In this document: positions 7,990-17,134 of the stretch, piece after piece
How the letters are laid out: each line of letters starts with the position of its first letter
Position numbering within the stretch: the first letter of the stretch is position 1
Assembly: GCA_031551695.1 (NCBI GenBank)
Contig: JAVBNG010000018.1
Location: forward strand, 21,462 to 85,461
DNA: 64,000 nt
Origin: JAAYCI01 sp031551695
GTDB lineage: Bacteria > Bacillota > Clostridia > Oscillospirales > Ruminococcaceae
Reading direction: 5' to 3'
The notes under the pieces: generated by a model
The model's input: only the letters and a program-made list of their open reading frames with translations
What the model was told of the DNA's origin: nothing
The model's database searches: none
Program-made: the position numbers and the translations under genes

Positions 7990-8089
7990 CCGGCAATTGT
8001 TACAAACATTGAAGAAACTTTCATGAATACATACAAACTTGAAATTTTTTATTGACAAATCTCCGCTCCCTTCTATATGCTTGGTTCAT
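7990..8089 (+). promoter_or_regulatory. Promoter block of the etf-lactate dehydrogenase operon (shared with murQ)
   Basis: The block contains TTGACA (8053-8058) and a TATGCT or overlapping TATATG -10 around 8074-8081. Upstream are AACTTTCAT, ATACAA and TTGAAATTTTTT segments. The whole 100-base block aligns with 11618-11717 in front of murQ, with only single-base shifts. Conservation well beyond the -35/-10 boxes points to a shared regulator site. The MurR-type protein encoded at 19149-20018 is the obvious candidate. Confidence 0.75.
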
Positions 8090-8130
8090 GCGGACGGTAT
8101 TCGAACATTGGCATTGGGAAAGAGGGGCCT

Positions 8131-8919
8131 ATGAACATCATCGTATGCATCAAGCAAGTGCCGGGCACCAATGATTGCGCGGTGGACCCTGTGACGGGTG
8201 TTCTGCGGCGCTCTGGTGTAGAAGCCAAGCTAAACCCCTATGACCTGTACGCGCTGGAGACGGCCTTTCGCCTGCGGGAAGCGCACGGCGGGCAAGTGCG
8301 TGTTTTGAGCATGGGGCCACCCCAGGCGCAAGACGCTGTGCGCGAAGCATGTTTCATGGGTGCCGACGATGGGGTGTTGCTTTCCGACAAAAGCTTTGGC
8401 GGCGCTGACGTGCTGGCCACAAGTTATACCCTTTCACAAGGGATACTGGCCATGGGTAATTTTGACCTTATCCTGTGCGGCAAGCAAACAACCGACGGCG
8501 ACACCGCACAGGTGGGACCCGAGCTTGCGGAATGGCTGGGTATCCCCAGTGTGTCGAACGTGTCATGTGTTGTGGAAACCGAACACAGTGGGGTGACAGT
8601 GGAAATGGACATGGGGCAAGATGTGGAAATATCCCGCGTGGAATTCCCCTGTCTGTTGTGTGTGGAAAAAGACATTTACACGCCGCGCCTGCCTTCCTAC
8701 CGACGCAAAAAGGCAATGCGCGAAACGTCGGTACAGACGCTTGCTTTGGCCGACATAGCCGACCGGAATCCGTCACATTACGGGTTGGATGGCTCGCCCA
8801 CACAAGTGCAGCGCATTTTTTCTCCCGAGCGTCCGGTCCGCCAGAACCTTTGGCATGCAGACGCTCCCGTGTTGGCCGAACGCTTGCATAACCACCTGCG
8901 CGCCATGAAAATTTTATAA
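8131..8919 (+). CDS. etfB: Electron transfer flavoprotein beta subunit (lactate dehydrogenase-linked)
   Basis: 262 residues. MNIIVCIKQVPG at the start, the NPYD(L)YALE segment and the CGKQTTDGDTAQVGPELAEWL nucleotide-binding loop are standard for EtfB. The DGDTAQVGP loop is the form seen in bifurcating Etf proteins that bind NAD(H). With the next two genes it forms a complex like LctB-LctC-LctD of Acetobacterium woodii, which couples lactate oxidation with NAD+ to ferredoxin oxidation. The start at 8131 (AGAGGGG upstream) is preferred to the longer frame from 8077, which begins inside the promoter. Confidence 0.9.
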   Translation: MNIIVCIKQVPGTNDCAVDPVTGVLRRSGVEAKLNPYDLYALETAFRLREAHGGQVRVLSMGPPQAQDAVREACFMGADDGVLLSDKSFGGADVLATSYTLSQGILAMGNFDLILCGKQTTDGDTAQVGPELAEWLGIPSVSNVSCVVETEHSGVTVEMDMGQDVEISRVEFPCLLCVEKDIYTPRLPSYRRKKAMRETSVQTLALADIADRNPSHYGLDGSPTQVQRIFSPERPVRQNLWHADAPVLAERLHNHLRAMKIL

Positions 8920-8934
8920 GCAAGAGGTGCTGTT

Positions 8935-10134
8935 TTGGCAAAGCTGATATTTGACATTGAAAAGATAGATGACAGTGAGGCCTTCATGGCACTGTGCCCC
9001 TTCGGGGCCATCGAGCGGGAAAACGGTGGTTTGCATGTAAATGCCGCCTGCAAAATGTGCGGTGTTTGTGCAAAAATCGGCCCTTTGGGCGCCGCCATTG
9101 TGGTGGAGGACACCCTTGCCCCGCAAGTGGACAAAAGCCAATGGCGGGGCGTTGCAGTGTACGCCGACCATCTGGACGGCCGCCTGCACCCCGTCACCTT
9201 TGAGTTGATTGGCAAAGCGCGGGAGTTGGCCGGTATAATTGCCCACCCGGTGTGCGCTTTGCTGGTAGGCAGCGATTTGAGCGCCGCCGCGGAAGAACTG
9301 CTGCACTATGGGGTCGACACAGTCTGCCTTTATGACCACCCTGCGTTGGAGCGATTTCGAATAGAGGCCTATACCGATGCGCTTGAGGATTTTGCGCTGA
9401 AGCAACGGCCCTCCTCTATTTTGGTGGGGGCCACCCCGGTGGGGCGGCAATTGGCGCCTCGCGTGGCCGCGCGCCTGCGCACGGGCCTCACAGCAGATTG
9501 TACCGCATTGGAAATGGAAAAAAATACCGATTTGGTGCAAATTCGCCCGGCATTTGGCGGCAACATTATGGCGCAGATTGTAACACCGGCCCACCGGCCG
9601 CAAATGGCCACCGTGCGTTACAAAGTGATGGACGCCCCCGCCCGGCGGGACACGCCCAGCGGTGCAGTGGTTGTCTGTGCCTTTCCGTGGGAAAAATCGC
9701 GTTTCCACGTACAGGTACTTGGGGTACATCCAAAACCACAAGTAGCTTCCATCGAAAACGCTGACGTTTTGGTGGTGGCCGGGCGCGGCGTAAAAAAGCA
9801 AGAAGAATTGGCCATCTTACAAGAGTTGGCCGCCCTTCTGGGCGGCCAGCTTGCCTGCACGCGGCCCGTGGCCGAAAGCGGCTGGATGGAAGCAAACCGC
9901 CAAATCGGCCTCAGCGGCCGTACGGTGCGCCCAAAGCTCATCATCACCTGCGGCGTTTCGGGCGCCATTCAATTTTTGGCAGGTATGGAAGGTGCCGGCC
10001 ACATCATCGCCATCAACCAAGATGAAAAAGCGCCTATTTTTAAATTGGCCCACTGTGGCCTGGTTGGCGACTTATATGCTGTGCTGCCGCTGCTTGTCGA
10101 ACATATCAAAATGGGAAGGGAGGTGCCGGCATGA
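8935..10134 (+). CDS. etfA: Electron transfer flavoprotein alpha subunit with N-terminal 4Fe-4S domain
   Basis: 399 residues from a TTG start with an AGAGGTG site. Residues 1-60 are a ferredoxin-like module with Cys21, Cys39, Cys42 and Cys45 (CPFGAI and CKMCGVCAKIGP), enough for one 4Fe-4S cluster. The C-terminal half holds the FAD-binding EtfA domain (GLSGRTVRPKL, CGVSGAIQFLAGM, INQDEKAPIF). Extra cluster domains of this kind are found in the EtfA (LctC) of bifurcating lactate dehydrogenases. The stop overlaps the start of the dehydrogenase gene by four bases. Confidence 0.9.
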   Translation: MAKLIFDIEKIDDSEAFMALCPFGAIERENGGLHVNAACKMCGVCAKIGPLGAAIVVEDTLAPQVDKSQWRGVAVYADHLDGRLHPVTFELIGKARELAGIIAHPVCALLVGSDLSAAAEELLHYGVDTVCLYDHPALERFRIEAYTDALEDFALKQRPSSILVGATPVGRQLAPRVAARLRTGLTADCTALEMEKNTDLVQIRPAFGGNIMAQIVTPAHRPQMATVRYKVMDAPARRDTPSGAVVVCAFPWEKSRFHVQVLGVHPKPQVASIENADVLVVAGRGVKKQEELAILQELAALLGGQLACTRPVAESGWMEANRQIGLSGRTVRPKLIITCGVSGAIQFLAGMEGAGHIIAINQDEKAPIFKLAHCGLVGDLYAVLPLLVEHIKMGREVPA

Positions 10135-11531
10135 GCTTCAAATGCCCCGATGTAACCGACATCAAAGCGCTCTCGGCCATCCTGAAAAACGACCCCGCAC
10201 GCGTGCTTACAGGCCAAGGCATTCAAGAGGAATATAGCCACGACGAAATGTACGGCGTGTTCAGCGCGCCGGATATTGTGCTGCGTGTGCAAAGCGCCGG
10301 CGAGGTTTCCAGCATCATGGCCTATGCTTTTAAAAAAGGCATCCCGGTAACACCGCGGGGTTCGGGTTCGGGCCTTGTGGGGGCGGCCGTGCCTATACAG
10401 CGGGGCATTTTGCTGGATATGAGCCTGATGGACCGTATTTTGGAGCTGGATGAAAAAAATCTGACCCTGGCGGTGGAACCGGGTGTCCTGCTGATGGAAG
10501 TGGCCGCCTTTGCCGAAACGCACGGCCTTTTCTATCCGCCCGACCCCGGCGAAAAAACAGCCACCATAGGGGGCAACATCAGCACAAACGCGGGCGGTAT
10601 GCGCGCCGTGAAATACGGCGTAACGCGCGACTATGTGCAGGCGCTGGAAGTGGTGCTGCCAAACGGCACTTTGCTGGAGCTTGGCGGTAAAGTGGTAAAA
10701 AACAGCTCCGGATATGACCTGAAAGACCTCATCATTGGCGCAGAGGGCACACTTGCTGTTATTACAAAGGCCACTTTGAAGCTGTTGGCCCTGCCGCGCC
10801 GAACCGTCAGCTTGCTGGTGCCGTTTCCCTCCATCGCCATGGCCATCGGCACCGTGCCGCTCATCATTCAGTCGCAGGCACTTCCCGCCGCCATTGAGTT
10901 TTTGGAGCGGGAAGTGATGATGGATGCCGAACAATATCTTGGCATGCGCTTCCCAGACACCTCTTCAACCGCCTACCTGATGCTGCGTTTTGACGGCAGC
11001 AGTATGGAGGAAATGGAACAGGACTATGCGCAGGTGGCCGAACTGTGCCTTGCGCAGGGCGCGCCGGACGTGCTGATTTCCGACACGCCCGAGCGGGATG
11101 AAGCGCTGTGGAAGCCTCGTGGCGCATTCCTTGAAGCAATCAAAAACTCTACCACCTATATGGATGAAATGGATATGGTGGTGCCGCGCAGCCACGTGGC
11201 CGAAATGGTGGAATTCATTCATACAACAGCCGTGGAGGTGGATATCCGCATTAAATGTTTTGGCCACGCGGGCGACGGCAACCTGCACGCCTATGTGCTG
11301 CAGGACGATCTGCCCGGTCCGGTATGGACGCGGAAAATGACCGCCGCTATGGACAAAATTTATGCCAAGGCGCATGAACTGTCGGGGCAGGTGTCGGGCG
11401 AACACGGCATTGGTTGGGCGAAGCGCGAATATTTGAAGCAATCATTGGCGCCTGCATCAATCTCACTGATGCGTGGCATCAAGGCCGTTTTCGACCCCCG
11501 GGGCATTTTGAACCCCGACACCGTGATTTAG
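10131..11531 (+). CDS. lctD: FAD-binding lactate dehydrogenase (GlcD/LctD family)
   Basis: 466 residues with the two parts of the GlcD/D-lactate dehydrogenase family. The PCMH FAD-binding domain has TPRGSGSGLVGAAVP and GGNISTNAGGMRAVKYG (about residues 75-160). The C-terminal FAD-oxidase domain has KCFGHAGDGNLHAY and SGEHGIGWAKREYL. It should oxidise D-lactate (or another 2-hydroxy acid) to pyruvate and hand electrons to the EtfAB encoded just upstream (ATGA overlap). The co-regulated murQ gene 200 bases downstream would generate D-lactate. I infer lactate rather than glycolate from this context and from the LctBCD arrangement. Confidence 0.85.
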   Translation: MSFKCPDVTDIKALSAILKNDPARVLTGQGIQEEYSHDEMYGVFSAPDIVLRVQSAGEVSSIMAYAFKKGIPVTPRGSGSGLVGAAVPIQRGILLDMSLMDRILELDEKNLTLAVEPGVLLMEVAAFAETHGLFYPPDPGEKTATIGGNISTNAGGMRAVKYGVTRDYVQALEVVLPNGTLLELGGKVVKNSSGYDLKDLIIGAEGTLAVITKATLKLLALPRRTVSLLVPFPSIAMAIGTVPLIIQSQALPAAIEFLEREVMMDAEQYLGMRFPDTSSTAYLMLRFDGSSMEEMEQDYAQVAELCLAQGAPDVLISDTPERDEALWKPRGAFLEAIKNSTTYMDEMDMVVPRSHVAEMVEFIHTTAVEVDIRIKCFGHAGDGNLHAYVLQDDLPGPVWTRKMTAAMDKIYAKAHELSGQVSGEHGIGWAKREYLKQSLAPASISLMRGIKAVFDPRGILNPDTVI

Positions 11532-11617
11532 CGCGGCGCGCACGAAGGAGCAAAACCCGATGTCCACCGGCGGGCTTGTTTGCTGTGTTGTCATATATTT
11601 GTTTCTCCGGCGGGCAA

Positions 11618-11717
11618 CCGTCATTTGTCACAAATATTAAAATAAACTTTCATAATTTTATACAATATTGAAATTTTTTGTTGACAATGCATATCCCTTC
11701 GACTATGCTGGGTTCAT
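11618..11717 (+). promoter_or_regulatory. Promoter block of the murQ operon (copy of the etf promoter)
   Basis: TTGACA (11681-11686) and TATGCT (11704-11709) are 17 bases apart. Upstream of the -35, AACTTTCAT, ATACAA and TTGAAATTTTTT match the block at 7990-8089 in order and spacing. The preceding bases 11532-11617 hold nothing recognisable. Confidence 0.75.
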
Positions 11718-11744
11718 CCAAACTACATTCGGAGGTTGACCCTT

Positions 11745-12650
11745 GTGGAAGAAGAAGTGGCCTTGCTGGCAACCGAACAAAACAACCCGGGCACAATACA
11801 AATAGACCAATGCAGCACAGTGGATGTACTGGCTATGATTAACCATGAGGATCAAACCGTTCCCGCCGCCGTGGAGCAGGAAATCCCCTCCATTGGAACA
11901 GCCGTGGACGGCATCGTGTCACGCATGCGCAAAGGCGGCCGTCTTCTCTATGTTGGGGCCGGCACCAGCGGGCGGCTTGGGGTATTGGACGCCAGTGAAT
12001 GCACCCCCACCTACGGCACCCCACCTGAACTGGTAATGGGTATTATTGCCGGCGGGCAAAAGGCATTGATAAGCTCCATCGAAGGCGCTGAAGACAGCCG
12101 CGCAATGGGCGTTGCCGACATGGTCGCCCACCTTGTGGGCGAAAAAGACTCTGTGGTGGGGATTGCGGCAAGCGGCCGCACCCCCTATGTACTGGCGGCG
12201 TTGCAAGAGGCCAGGGCGCGCGGCGCGTTTACGGTGGGCGTGTGCAATATCAAGGGATCCCTGCTCTCCAAAGTGGCCGATATCGCCATCGAGGTGGATA
12301 CGGGCCCCGAGGTAATTATGGGTTCTACCCGCATGAAGGCGGGTACCGCGCAAAAACTGGTGCTCAATATGCTGTCCACCGGCACCATGATCCGTCTGGG
12401 CAAGGTATACCAAAACTACATGGTGGACCTGAACGCAAGCAACCAAAAGCTGCATGTCCGGGCAGTGCGTATTATCCACCTGGTGGCGGGCGTAGAAAAA
12501 GATGTGGCGGCGAAGGCTTTGGAAGAGGTGGGCGGGAACGTAAAAACCGCCATATTAATGTTGAAGATGGGGGTGGATGCTGCGCAGGCCGAGGCATTGC
12601 TGGCACAGCATGACGGTGTGCTGCGCAATGCGCTGGAAGCGCCGCGATAG
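11745..12650 (+). CDS. murQ: N-acetylmuramic acid 6-phosphate etherase
   Basis: 301 residues from a GTG start (GGAGG nine bases upstream; the TTG at 11736 overlaps the ribosome site). SIS-domain signature GAGTSGRLGVLDASECTPTYG-type region at residues 71-91, with the catalytic Glu at 85, and the SSIEGAEDS segment, are diagnostic for MurQ. A C-terminal UBA-like helical part follows. The enzyme splits the lactyl ether of MurNAc-6-phosphate to GlcNAc-6-phosphate and D-lactate in the cytoplasm. It heads an operon for uptake and phosphorylation of the sugar. Confidence 0.95.
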   Translation: MEEEVALLATEQNNPGTIQIDQCSTVDVLAMINHEDQTVPAAVEQEIPSIGTAVDGIVSRMRKGGRLLYVGAGTSGRLGVLDASECTPTYGTPPELVMGIIAGGQKALISSIEGAEDSRAMGVADMVAHLVGEKDSVVGIAASGRTPYVLAALQEARARGAFTVGVCNIKGSLLSKVADIAIEVDTGPEVIMGSTRMKAGTAQKLVLNMLSTGTMIRLGKVYQNYMVDLNASNQKLHVRAVRIIHLVAGVEKDVAAKALEEVGGNVKTAILMLKMGVDAAQAEALLAQHDGVLRNALEAPR

Positions 12651-12753
12651 GGCGGCAGCACAGCATATCCCGGCAAGCAGGACGGCACGGTTGGAACGCA
12701 TTTTTGCTAGCTTCATTTAGAGGAACGAGCCCTAATAAAAAGGAGGACAAACC

Positions 12754-14193
12754 ATGAAAAAGACACTTGCACTGTTCGTAGCCCTTTTAATGGCTGTGGC
12801 CATGCTGGCATCCTGTGGCGGCACCCCGGAAGCCTCTTCGTCCCAAGCGGACGCAGCGGCTCCGGCAGATTCTTCCGAATCCGCCGGCGAAGGCGCAGCT
12901 GCCTCGGACACGGCGGCCGACACCGAATTTGCCGAGTGGGGCAACGCGATGCAGGAAAAGTACGGCGGCACTTCCATCACCGCGCTGCTGGCGTCGCACC
13001 CTTCCACCACTGCCATGCTGGAGTTGGCAGACGAGTTCACCGCGTTGACCGGCATTGAGGTGAATACCCGCGTTCTGGCCAGCACGGAAATGAAAACCAT
13101 GCAACGGTCAAACTCCTCCACCAAAACCGGTATTTTCGATGTGTATATGGTAGACGCCTTCACCGTATACGAATATGCCGACGCCGGCTACATTGAAAAT
13201 TTGCAGCCTTATTTGGACAATGCGGAACTGACCCCCGAGTGGTATGATTATGAAGACATCCTCGTTGCCTATCGGGATGGCATCGGCTCTGTTGCGGGCA
13301 CCCCCTACCTGCTGCCCATCGCGGGCGAAGGGCGCTTCGTGGCCTACCGCACCGACCTGTTTGCCGAACACGGTAAAACCCCGCCCAAAACAACGGATGA
13401 GTGGTTGGAACTGTGCCAATATTTCCAGGAAGCCGGCGCCGGCGATTATTACGGCATCTCCTTCCGCGGCGCCCCGGGCACCTTTGTCGGCTCCGCACAC
13501 ATGGCCGTTGCCTATTGCTTCAGCGACAACCCCATCTACGACCCCGCCGCAGACAAATACATGGTCAACTCCCCGGAAACAGTCGAGTCCATCCAATATA
13601 TCCTCGACATGGCCAAATGTTCCTCGCCCGACATCGTGAGCATGAACCATGAGGACGGCGCCGCCCTGTTTATGCAAGGCAAATGCGCCATGTGGACCGA
13701 CGCCACCGCCCTCGCCTATATGGCGGAGGACCCCGCATCCTCGACCGTGGCCGACAAAGTGAGCTTCTTTACCATCCCCCCGGGCCCCGCGGGTGAAAGC
13801 GGCGCCATTGCGGGCTGGAGCCTGGGCATCCCCTCCGACAGCCTGAACAAAGAAGCCGCCTATGCCTTCACCATGTTTATGACCAGCCGCGGCATGGCCA
13901 AGGAATATAATCTGGCCGGCGGCGTCCCCTGCCGCTACTCCGTGTTTGAAGATCCCGATATCATTGCGGCATATCCCACCAACGAATACATCTACGCCGC
14001 CCTGGACACCGCCGGTGAGCTGGCCGAACGCGGCGTATCCTACAACTATCCGTCCATCCATGTGCTGGACTTCATGGGCATCATCGGCAACGAGATCAAC
14101 CGCGCCGAAATTGGCGAAATTACCGCCCAGCAAGCCGCCGACAACGCACAAAAAGGCATCGAGGACGTCTTGGCCGAGCAGGCGGCCGCCTAG
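12754..14193 (+). CDS. Sugar ABC transporter substrate-binding lipoprotein
   Basis: 479 residues with a signal peptide and lipobox (MLASC), a Ser/Ala/Glu-rich linker, and an extracellular solute-binding family 1 fold (GEGRFVAYRTDLF, TTDEWLELCQYF, MWTDATAL segments). It is followed by two MalF/MalG-type permease genes, so it should deliver a sugar to that importer. Location between murQ and a sugar kinase suggests MurNAc or a muropeptide as the ligand (inference). No ATPase gene is in this operon; a shared MsmX-like ATPase elsewhere is likely. An AAAGGAGG site precedes the start. Confidence 0.85.
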   Translation: MKKTLALFVALLMAVAMLASCGGTPEASSSQADAAAPADSSESAGEGAAASDTAADTEFAEWGNAMQEKYGGTSITALLASHPSTTAMLELADEFTALTGIEVNTRVLASTEMKTMQRSNSSTKTGIFDVYMVDAFTVYEYADAGYIENLQPYLDNAELTPEWYDYEDILVAYRDGIGSVAGTPYLLPIAGEGRFVAYRTDLFAEHGKTPPKTTDEWLELCQYFQEAGAGDYYGISFRGAPGTFVGSAHMAVAYCFSDNPIYDPAADKYMVNSPETVESIQYILDMAKCSSPDIVSMNHEDGAALFMQGKCAMWTDATALAYMAEDPASSTVADKVSFFTIPPGPAGESGAIAGWSLGIPSDSLNKEAAYAFTMFMTSRGMAKEYNLAGGVPCRYSVFEDPDIIAAYPTNEYIYAALDTAGELAERGVSYNYPSIHVLDFMGIIGNEINRAEIGEITAQQAADNAQKGIEDVLAEQAAA

Positions 14194-14235
14194 CGCCGCC
14201 TCTGCGGCTGCAGCATCACACGAGGAATGAAAAAC

Positions 14236-14267
14236 GGCGGGGCTGAAGCAGTCGAATCAGCCCCGCC
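14236..14267 (+). other. Intercistronic hairpin between binding protein and permeases
   Basis: An 11-bp perfect stem (14236-14246 with 14257-14267) has a ten-base loop. There is no T tract, so it more likely stabilises the abundant upstream mRNA than terminates it. Such hairpins commonly raise the ratio of binding protein to permease. Confidence 0.6.
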
Positions 14268-14314
14268 CCCTCAATCTGGCCCCGGCCTTTATCTTGTATT
14301 CCGGAGGTGCCTGC

Positions 14315-15223
14315 ATGGGCGACAAAAAAATCAAGCCAAACCATCCGTGGCTGCGCAGGCACCCACAGATGCCCTACATCCTGCCCACCATGGTGGTGAT
14401 GCTGGTGCTGTTTGTGGTTCCCATCCTGTTTGTCATCATCATCAGCCTGTCCAACTACCGTTTGGGAACTCCATTTGACCAAATCAATTTTCTCGGGCTT
14501 TCCAACTATATCCGCCTGTTTACCGGCGCGGAAAGCGGGTTTTACTATTCGGTTTTCATCACCGTGGGCTTCATGGTGCTGGCCACGGCCATCCAGCTGG
14601 TTCTGGGAATGGCCTGTGCTTTGGTGCTGAACCAGGAGTTCAGGTTCAAAGGCCTGGCGGTGGCCTGTCTCATCGTTCCCATTGCCGTCACGCCCAGCAT
14701 CATATCCCAAATTTGGAAGCTGATGTTCAACAGCGAGTTCGGTATCATCAACTATTTCATCCATGCCCTCACCGGCCACAATGTGCAGTGGCTGGACGTA
14801 AACCACGCTTTCCTCGCAGTCATTATCGCCACGGTATGGCAGTATACGCCCTTTGTCACGCTGATGCTGTATGCCGGGCTGCGTTCTTTACCCGAAAGCC
14901 CCTACGAATCAGCCATTTTGGACGGCGCCAGCAAATGGCAGCTGTTTTACCACATTACGCTTCCACTGATGAAAAACCTGATTATCCTGTGTGCACTGCT
15001 GCGCTCCATCGATATGCTCAAAACATTCGACATTCCCTACGTCCTCACCCAGGGCGGGCCGGGCAACGTCACCCGTTTTTTGGGGCTGCTGATTTACGAC
15101 ACGGGCTTTGGCGAGCAAACTTTTGTGGGGCGGGCCTCTGCCATGGCGGTTGTCCTCATTGTGTTGGTCAGTTTGATCAGCCTTGTGCTGTTCCGGGTGA
15201 TGAACCGAAGCAGGGAGAAATGA
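14315..15223 (+). CDS. Sugar ABC transporter permease (MalF type)
   Basis: 302 residues with six predicted membrane segments. The inner-membrane permease motif (ESAILDGASKWQLFYHITLPLM, an EAA loop contacting the ATPase) lies about residues 195-215. The start at 14315 has GGAGG upstream; the frame extends further but without a ribosome site. Partner of the next gene in the membrane channel for the MurNAc-type importer. Confidence 0.85.
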   Translation: MGDKKIKPNHPWLRRHPQMPYILPTMVVMLVLFVVPILFVIIISLSNYRLGTPFDQINFLGLSNYIRLFTGAESGFYYSVFITVGFMVLATAIQLVLGMACALVLNQEFRFKGLAVACLIVPIAVTPSIISQIWKLMFNSEFGIINYFIHALTGHNVQWLDVNHAFLAVIIATVWQYTPFVTLMLYAGLRSLPESPYESAILDGASKWQLFYHITLPLMKNLIILCALLRSIDMLKTFDIPYVLTQGGPGNVTRFLGLLIYDTGFGEQTFVGRASAMAVVLIVLVSLISLVLFRVMNRSREK

Positions 15224-15224
15224 T

Positions 15225-16055
15225 ATGAGCAGAAAAACAAAAAAGCGCATAGGGCGTACCCTGTTATACCTGGCCGTTTTTTTCATTTGCCTGGTGTCCG
15301 TTTTCCCGTACCTGTGGATGGTATTGGTAAGCCTGAAGGAACGGGTGCTGGTGTACCAGCCGGGGGTTTGGTTCTTTCAGCCGACATTTGAAAATTACCG
15401 GATTGTGTTCAAGACCCACGACCTTGGCAGTTACATGGTGAACAGTGCCATTGTGGCGGCATGCAACTGCGTGCTCTCCCTGGTACTGGGCAGCATGACA
15501 GCCTATGCCCTGGCCCGCTTCCGGTTCAAGTCCAAAGAAAAATTCTCCTTCCTCCTGCTGTTCATCCGCATTTTACCCGCTGTGGCCTCGGTCATCCCGG
15601 CCTTCGTCATCGCCGCGGCCCTGCGCGTGCTGGACACACACGCCTTGCTTATCGTCGTGTACATGTTATTCAATATCCCTTTCACTGTGCTGATGATGCG
15701 CGGTTTTTTTGAGGAGATTTCCCGCGATGTGGAGGAAGCCGCCATGATAGACGGCTGTTCCACCCTGCAGACACTGCGAAGGGTGGTCATTCCCCTGGCC
15801 ATGCCGGGGCTGGTGGCAACCGCCATCTTCTGTATCATCAACGCCTGGAATGAATTTGTGTACGCCATGCTGCTCACCACTTACAAAGCCAGCACCGTGC
15901 CCACCATTGTGCAAATGTTTAAAACGGTCACCGGCATTGTTTGGGGCGAAATGTCGGCAGTGGGCACGGTGTCCACTCTGCCGGTGCTGGTGTTCGCCAT
16001 GCTGGTGCAAAACCAAATGGTGCGCGGCCTCAGCTTTGGCGCCGTAAAAGATTGA
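15225..16055 (+). CDS. Sugar ABC transporter permease (MalG type)
   Basis: 276 residues, six membrane segments, EAA loop EEAAMIDGCSTLQTLRRVVIP-type at about residues 168-188. The start codon is one base past the previous stop, with AGGGAG upstream, so the two permeases are made together. The C-terminus (QNQMVRGLSFGAVKD) is typical of CUT1 family MalG-like subunits. Confidence 0.85.
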   Translation: MSRKTKKRIGRTLLYLAVFFICLVSVFPYLWMVLVSLKERVLVYQPGVWFFQPTFENYRIVFKTHDLGSYMVNSAIVAACNCVLSLVLGSMTAYALARFRFKSKEKFSFLLLFIRILPAVASVIPAFVIAAALRVLDTHALLIVVYMLFNIPFTVLMMRGFFEEISRDVEEAAMIDGCSTLQTLRRVVIPLAMPGLVATAIFCIINAWNEFVYAMLLTTYKASTVPTIVQMFKTVTGIVWGEMSAVGTVSTLPVLVFAMLVQNQMVRGLSFGAVKD

Positions 16056-16079
16056 CCTTTAAAAGAAAGGGAGCAAACC

Positions 16080-17105
16080 ATGGAAAAGCTGAAAGCTGCT
16101 GTTGTGGGCGCGGGCATTTTTGGAAGTTTCCACGCCATGACCTTTTCCGAAATGCCGGACGTGGATCTTGTGGCCGTTTGCGATTTGGACAAAGGCCGTG
16201 CCGAAAAGCTGGCCGGTGAATACAATATTCCGCAAATTTACCAAAGCCACGCCGAAATGCTGGTCAAAAGCGGATGTGATTTTGTAAGCATTGCCACGCC
16301 GGATCATTTGCACGCAAAGGTGGCCGTTGATGTTGCAAACGCAAAGCGCAATTTTTTGGTGGAAAAACCGTTTGCAACCACCCGGGAAGACATTTATAAT
16401 ATGCGTGAAGCCATTGAAAAAAATAGTGTGCGGGCCATGTGCGATTTGCACAACCGCTCCAGCCAGCCCTTTGCTATGGCCAAGGGGATCATCGACAGCG
16501 GCAAAATGGGCAGTGTGTACAATATGTACATTCGGCTGAACGACAACAAATCGGTGGCCACCGATATGCTCAGTTGGTCGGCTGATTCCTCTATTTTGTG
16601 GTTTTTGGGCAGCCACAGCCTGGACCTCATCAGCTACTTGTGCGGCTCGCGGCCCAAAACGGTGTATTCCCTCTCCCGCAAAGGCATTTTGCAAAAGCTG
16701 GGCGTAGACACTGTGGATATCTACCAAACATCCATTGAGTTTGAAAACGGCGTGATTGCCCAGATGGAACACGGCTGGATCATTCCCAACGGCAACACCG
16801 CCTTAATCGACATGAAGTGCAATATCACATGCGAAAAGGGCGCTTTCAACGTGAACACCTCCAACAGCGATATGCTGCAGGTGCTCACTGAAGAACGTAC
16901 CGAAACCCCCAACTGTATTGCGCGCCCGGTGATCAACGGGCGCGTGGAAGGGTTTGCGCCCGGCAACATCCACAGCTTCGTGCACGCTTTGCAAAGCGGC
17001 GGGCCGTTCAACATCACTGTGGATGAAGCCGCCGACAATTGTCTCGCCATCCTCTCTATCCTGGATTCGGCACAGAACAAACAAGTGCTGGACGTACGGT
17101 ATTAA
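16080..17105 (+). CDS. Gfo/Idh/MocA family oxidoreductase
   Basis: 341 residues with the N-terminal Rossmann motif GAGIFGSFHAM, the conserved EKP triad (NFLVEKPFAT, about residue 97) and a C-terminal alpha/beta substrate domain. It is an NAD(P)-dependent sugar or cyclitol oxidoreductase by family. In this operon it lies between the permeases and the kinase, so it probably acts on an imported amino sugar or its derivative. The classical MurNAc pathway has no step for such an enzyme. Good AAGGGAG ribosome site; 29 bases to the kinase gene. Confidence 0.85.
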   Translation: MEKLKAAVVGAGIFGSFHAMTFSEMPDVDLVAVCDLDKGRAEKLAGEYNIPQIYQSHAEMLVKSGCDFVSIATPDHLHAKVAVDVANAKRNFLVEKPFATTREDIYNMREAIEKNSVRAMCDLHNRSSQPFAMAKGIIDSGKMGSVYNMYIRLNDNKSVATDMLSWSADSSILWFLGSHSLDLISYLCGSRPKTVYSLSRKGILQKLGVDTVDIYQTSIEFENGVIAQMEHGWIIPNGNTALIDMKCNITCEKGAFNVNTSNSDMLQVLTEERTETPNCIARPVINGRVEGFAPGNIHSFVHALQSGGPFNITVDEAADNCLAILSILDSAQNKQVLDVRY

Positions 17106-17134
17106 CGATATCCGCGCAAAGGAGACCGCCGCCC

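Noticed and set aside
8077..8130. Longer N-terminus for EtfB
   Set aside because: The extension begins within the -10 region of the promoter and has no family similarity; the ATG at 8131 has the ribosome site and the conserved first residues.
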